Of a stretch of 64,000 nt of DNA, positions 59,238 to 64,000 are shown piece by piece. Positions within the stretch are counted from its first letter, which is position 1, and the number at the start of each line of letters is the position of its first letter. Origin of the DNA: Lingula anatina. Lineage: Eukaryota; Brachiopoda; Lingulata; Lingulida; Lingulidae. The stretch lies in assembly GCF_001039355.2 (NCBI RefSeq), contig NW_019774670.1, positions 276,776 through 340,775 of the forward strand, given 5' to 3'. Both the position numbers and the translations under genes were made by a program. The notes under the pieces are model-generated. The model had not been told where the DNA came from, did no database searches, and was given only the letters and a program-made list of their open reading frames with translations.

Positions 59238-59499
59238 AGCTTCTCGATCGAGCAGGGACAAGGTGGCGTTTTAACTAGCTGCTCGAGGAGGCGAGGCACG
59301 CCATTCAGTTACAGGGCTACTACTTAATATGGAATATTATTTTTTGGCGAGTATATTTTCTACAAAATAGCTTCTCGATCGAGCAGGGACAAGGTGGCGT
59401 TTTAACTAGCTGCTCGAGGAGGCGAGGCACGCCATTCAGTTACAGGGCTACTACTTAATATGGAATATTATTTTTTGGCGAGTATATTTTCTACAAAAT
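59238..59499 (+). repeat. 131-bp perfect tandem duplication at a transposon end
   Basis: 59238-59368 and 59369-59499 are the same sequence, from AGCTTCTCGATCGAGCAGGG to CTACAAAATA. The unit spans 74 bp of flank plus the first 57 bp of the Tc1-like copy 3, so this copy has two left terminal repeats (59312 and 59443). It could be genuine or an assembly artefact. Confidence 0.9.
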
Positions 59500-61819
59500 A
59501 TTTATTTTCTCTCCAACTACTTTAAATCCAAAACTGAGCTGTTACTCCATGTGTAGCCAGGTGTGTTAGCTAATTACCATACAACTCTCGAAACAATTGA
59601 TGCATGCAGTTGCGTGTTCTGTGGTCACAGATGTGATGGGTGGTCTTTTCGGCAATTTCTGCCCTTTTATAAAAACGCATGGGTTTGGCTAATCTTTGGA
59701 GTGTATTTAGATAAGCAACAAATGGGATCGCTCTAAAAACTTGACAGGTACCTTAAAAAAGACATGGTTCGACAGCTAAGCAACGCAGCTTACTATGGGA
59801 TTCTTGCTCTCAGAGAAATGGCCAGAAACGGACAGCCATTGCCAGGCAATGCAACATTTATCAGGAACCGTTAGTAAAGTACTCCAAAGAAATGCTACTA
59901 CAGGGGCACCTACTCCAATACCTCGACCAGGGTGTCCACGTATCACACCAAGAAGACAGGATCAACTTCTCTTATACCCCCGTCACACTTTTTCGGAATC
60001 AGCAGGAATGAAGAAGAATGAGCCCGAACGAAGAATTTTTTAAAATTCGAACCACATTCAGGGGAAAAATTTCAAATTGACCTTAATTATTGTAAGAGTA
60101 CCGTTGGAATACTCAGAATGCGCTTGAATTCGCCTCGAATGATGAGTGCATTTTCGACTGTGAAGCTCTCAAAAGCAGTTTAAATGTAGTTGGAAAACTA
60201 GGAATATTCATAATGCTGTAAGCAGGCAGTAAGAATATTTAGAATATACTTTGAACGGCGCACTATAGTAGCTCGATTGCTGGCAAAATTAATATTTCAG
60301 CTCATCCAAGGCTCATTCGAAACATTCTGGTGGAGTATAAAATCCCCATCACACTAGAGGCGGAATGATTAAGAATGGCGTCGGAAAAAAACAATTCTTT
60401 GTGCATTCCAGCATATTCGAATAGCATTCTAAAAACATTCTTGTCGGAATGCCGTGAGAATATTAAGAATGCAGTCACAGTGCTGTTAGAATACTATTCA
60501 AATGCCATTCGATAATTTTTCCAAATTTTTTAACATTCAGGCCGACCACGAGAATGGGTAAAACTACTTGAAATGCACTCAGAATTTTTAGAATGCTCTT
60601 TGAATATCCAGGAATGCACAAAGAATTGTCTTTCCGACGGCATTCTTGTTCATTCTGCCTCTAGTGTGACGGGGGTATTAGAGTGTGCCGTGCTGGTCGT
60701 ACAAAGACAACCAGTGTCCTCAGAAAAGAGGGGCAGAATGTCATTCAAACACTCGTTTCAAGGTCCCTCGTGAACAATTGCTTACTGCAAGCCGGTTATT
60801 TTGCACGAAGACCAGTGCGGAAACCACTGTTAATAGCACGTCATATACAGCGACGTCTGCAATGGGCTGGGGGACACGTGCGTTTGGAGCCAAAACACTG
60901 GAATCACGTCGTTTTCGGTGATGAGGCCAGATATGGAGTTTTTAGGGTTGACGGTCGAATCCGTGTCCGCCGACGTGTACGAGAGGCATAAAACAATGAT
61001 TGTGTACTGCCTAGGGTGCAAGCAGGGGGTGGTAAGGTCTCTGATGGCGGAGCATTTCATGCTGGTGCCCAGAACCAGTTGGTTTTTCTAGGAGGGAACC
61101 TCAACCAGGGTTTCTACAGAGACATTCTACAGCAAACAATGCTTCGATATGTAAGAGTCATATTCAGAAAAACTGTGTGAACCAAGGCGACTGCGAAACC
61201 GCACATCGAGCTCGCAGAATCACTATTTTTCTTCCGGTTCAGCAACTGCCCTGGCCTGCAAACTCCCCAGATACGAACACAATTGAATATATGTGGGCGG
61301 AAGTAACTCACAGAATTAATAGTGATGAAATACGACAGGCAAATATCACTGCGTGGAATGATATCCCCATCCAAACTTTTAAAAAACTTGTCACAGGGTA
61401 TGCCATGTAGGATGAGGGCGCTGCAAGCGGCTGTTGGAGGTGATACCCGCTATTGATGATTTTTCATGATTTACTGTAATGAGTTCTTTGACTGTGTAAC
61501 ATATCACTCTTCGGAGGCTATCGTTTTCTTAACATCTTAGCTTTTAAAAAATTTATTTACTTATTTTTTTTTAATTTTAAAAAATTAATACTGATATCAA
61601 TCTGTAATGCTGATATGGTTTTCTGGGGGTTGGTCTTTTCTTTTGAGTGACATCTTATGTCAGATTTGATATTATTGACCAAAATATCTCACAATAGAAG
61701 ACTGGATATTTTTATCAATCAATGACATACTTTTTTTGATGAATCAAGCCGAAAAAAAAATAATCAGCACTCAAAATTAACAATGATAAAAACATATTCC
61801 AAATTAAGTAGTAACCCTG
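59443..61819 (+). mobile_element. Tc1/mariner-like transposon, copy 3, with a nested MITE
   Basis: This copy is in the opposite orientation to copies 1 and 2. Left end CAGGGCTACTACTTAATATG, right end inverted AATTAAGTAGTAACCCTG, TA at 59441-59442 and 61820-61821. Without the MITE at 59975-60677 it would be about 1.67 kb, like the others. Plus-strand transposase pieces include the DNA-binding region near 59764-59990 ('[16 protein letters not shown]'), 'HWNHVVFGDEARYGVFRVDG' near 60900, '[19 protein letters not shown]' near 61060 and 'LPWPANSPDTNTIEYMWAEV' near 61250, which holds the third catalytic acidic residue. The second Asp region reads 'NQGDC' where relatives have 'YQDDC', so one catalytic Asp position is altered, and frames are broken. 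Confidence 0.88.
59975..60677. mobile_element. Harbinger-type MITE nested in Tc1 copy 3
   Basis: The 703-bp element begins TACCCCCGTCACAC and ends with the inverse GTGTGACGGGGGTA, flanked by TTA at 59972-59974 and 60678-60680. Tc1 copy 2 has the unfilled site (reverse strand CTTCTCCTTAGAGTGCGCC), confirming a 3-bp duplication typical of PIF/Harbinger. The interior is packed with GAATG/CATTC words and contains a second inverted pair of about 100 bp (60349-60450 against 60570-60670). No coding capacity. Confidence 0.85.
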
Positions 61820-61821
61820 TA

Positions 61822-62879
61822 TGCCGATTGTACTTATTCAGAGTAGCACCGATCCAACTAGTGTGATGTGATTATCTGAATGCTCCCTAATTACTCTAAC
61901 AATATTGTGATAAATCGTTCCGCCATTTGTTGTTTTCAACCTTTACGACTCGCAATAATTTGATGAAATCGAGGATCGCTTCCTTGTTATTATTTTTTTC
62001 GATAGCTTAAGGCGCTAAGTCTCTAAATACGTCTTGTTGATTGCATTGATACGTTGGACCGCTTGTAAGGTGACAGATCAAACTGAATGTTTGTTGATTA
62101 AAACAAGCTTCGCGTCCCTTATGCATTGCACGCTTTCGGGATTTTCCACGCGTTGTTTGGAATCCTATTTCAGTAGGTCAAAGCCGCTCCAGAGAGTCAC
62201 ACTAGATAATGTAACTCAGCATGACCTTCTGGTTGGTGCTCCCTATACGAGATGAATAGCATACATTTTCCTGGCATTAGGACTGATACAATATCGTTTT
62301 CAGCGCTCTAAGTTCCAGGGAGATTATTTACTGTAGCTTATGGTAATTTCTATAGCATACAATGCAAATTGAGCCATCATAAGTAACAAAAAAAATCAAT
62401 ATACCTAGATGTATTAGCTGTTGCCTTTGACGCCAAGTTGGTGTTCCTACCCAAAACGTTCACCAAATTACGATACATAGGTCGTTTTTTTTAGTTCAGT
62501 TCTAAAATTCTTCTAAGGAAAACAGTAGTTTATCCATTTCATACGAGACGATAAGGATCAGAAATTAAAAAACTCGACAACGGGTGTCTAAATAATTAAT
62601 TTTCGCCACAGGTATGTGCGTGACTAGGTTATGGTAGGAAAATTGCTGCAATTTCCAAGGAATTATTTATTCTTCCCATTCTTCTGTTTATTGTTATTCT
62701 ATGTTTTTGTTCTACAAATGACTGTGATGCACTGATTGTTCTCTACCATAGGAGCTGAAAACCAGAAACAATCTAGCTGAAGCACAAAGAAATAAAATTG
62801 CAGGATACCCACTAGTACCAGCTTAGTGTTAAAACCTTCGATTTAAAATTGGCAAAACGAATAAAAAAGTTACTCTTAC
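61822..62879. other. Intergenic stretch, nothing recognised
   Basis: No supported exon or repeat. It is AT-rich with short chance frames. Confidence 0.35.
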
Positions 62880-63117
62880 CATATAACGTCAATGAAAATG
62901 TCGTCAGTAGTTGAATAGTTATGGGTAAATGTTGAAAAATTCCCAAATTCGGTCCTTTTTGGCCAATTCCTGGCGTTGATCGTAGCTCCAGCAAAAGAGT
63001 GTCTTCATCTCTCCAATGCCTTATCAGCAAAGAACCAATAACGGGAAACACTGCCTGCGTCGCTGTGAAGTTGCCAACCCGGTAATTGCCGCGATAATAG
63101 GTGTTGATAGCATTCAT
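62880..63117 (-). CDS. Candidate exon of an unidentified gene
   Basis: On the minus strand the frame from an ATG at 63117 runs 79 codons to a donor (TTATATG|GTAAGAG). Pieces are 'NYRVGNFTATQAVFPVIGSL', 'LIRHWRDEDTLLLELRSTPG' and 'PITIQLLTTFSLTLY'. The composition looks protein-like and the donor is good, but no clear acceptor, signal peptide or family can be seen. It could be a first exon or a fortuitous frame. Confidence 0.3.
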
Positions 63118-63779
63118 TGATGCTAAATATCTTCTGGGAAACTATCCAGGCTTATACAAGTCATACTGCAAATAGCGACCGTGGCATTTGCCACGTTCAA
63201 GGGCATTCTGATAAGGCCATATTCTCGTGAGTCCGCCTGCAATGAAGACGGTCTAAGTCGAAAGCAAACAATGGATGTCTAATAAATACTTAACGCACGC
63301 GATTATGCCGAAACCGAGGCTAATTAGGTGAGAAGAACGCAATTTTGGTCAAGACATCTTTGATGAAATAAAATACCAATTCGCATTATGTGTCTATGCG
63401 ACGCTGACGGGATTTGTTGAGCAACGCCTTTGAATCTTCCACATATATTCAGGTAGATTAGAGCTAACACATCCTTATTATTATTATTATTATTATTATT
63501 ATTTTTGCAATGGCATTAAATATGCATTGCCAGTGATAAGGCTTAGAACCCGGATCCCCCGCGGAAAAAAATTAACAAAAGCAGCAGGTTCCGGGAAAAG
63601 CTGCGTGTTCTATAGATATCATATATCATTTTCAATTGCTCACATTCAAAGCAATGTTACTGGGGAGAGATTATAGAAGGCTACGCGCCAGAGACACCTG
63701 ATGCCAATGTGAATTATAGAAAATCAGTTCATAATACAATCATAAATGATATATAAGAGACATGATGTGCAATGCTCTC
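63118..63779. other. Intergenic stretch with a (TTA)n run
   Basis: A (TTA)n microsatellite lies at 63475-63502. Otherwise nothing is recognised. Confidence 0.4.
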
Positions 63780-64000
63780 TCAAAGTATCTCTTTCTGTCT
63801 TTCCTCCTTCCTTTCTTCATTCTCTCTCTCTCAATATCTGTCTCTCCCCCTCCCTTCCCCCCTTCCTCACTCCCTCTCTCATTCTCTCCATTCATTTCTT
63901 TCCTCCTCCCTCTCTCTTTCTTCCATTACCACTCTTCCCTCCCTCCCTCCGTCATTCTCTCCATTCATTTCTTTCCTCCTCCCTCTCTCTTTCTTCCACT
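63780..64000. repeat. CT-rich satellite-like tract with a 73-bp repeat
   Basis: A pyrimidine-rich strand. The segment CATTCTCTCCATTCATTTCT plus the following 'TTCCTCCTCCCTCTCTC' starts at 63880 and again at 63953, a 73-bp period that runs off the window. Confidence 0.8.

Overview
This window is animal genomic DNA, most likely from a highly heterozygous marine invertebrate. It shows small phase-matched exons in long introns with GT/AG splice sites, shuffled extracellular modules (sushi, PAN/apple, EGF, LCCL), two families of G-protein-coupled receptors, CR1/L2- and RTE-like LINE remains, Tc1/mariner and Harbinger-type DNA transposons with many MITEs, and abundant microsatellites. An amphioxus-like deuterostome fits well, but the sequence alone does not prove it and I see no decisive species marker.

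Layout: 1-1840 is a Tc1-like transposon inside an older MITE, followed by the last exon of an unnamed cysteine-rich secreted protein (1840-2144, +). 2560-4945 is a dead LINE (-). 4949-7250 is repeats with an N gap. 7264-12040 holds a MITE and a type I membrane protein gene (+: Thr-rich stalk, two sushi domains, transmembrane helix, basic tail). 16271-20129 (-) is a complete four-exon GPR157-like receptor. 20946-21780 is an N gap. 25097-45338 (+) is a six-exon secreted PAN-EGF-LCCL protein whose first intron of about 16 kb is full of MITEs and duplicated contig ends. 52375-54735 (-) is an intact two-exon class A receptor resembling GPR161; a partial second copy lies at 47855-48870. 54250-64000 is mostly repeats: a minisatellite that copies a splice donor, several MITEs, a third Tc1 copy carrying a nested Harbinger-type MITE, and one weak exon candidate.

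A major caution concerns the assembly. Eight single-N joins (9214, 27075, 30562, 32168, 38755, 40193, 44771, 48871) are each flanked by repeated sequence, identical or nearly so. Most are best read as unmerged haplotypes or overlapping contig ends rather than genomic duplications, so exons seen twice probably exist once. The differences between copies are still useful: one pair appears to be the filled and empty states of a MITE insertion, and another carries a 68-bp deletion of a MITE arm.

I found no CRISPR, operon or other prokaryotic feature and no convincing wholly new system. The most unusual signals are the splice-donor minisatellite in the GPR161-like gene, the polymorphic MITE sharing its termini with the local Tc1 family, and the compound Harbinger-type MITE at 59975-60677.
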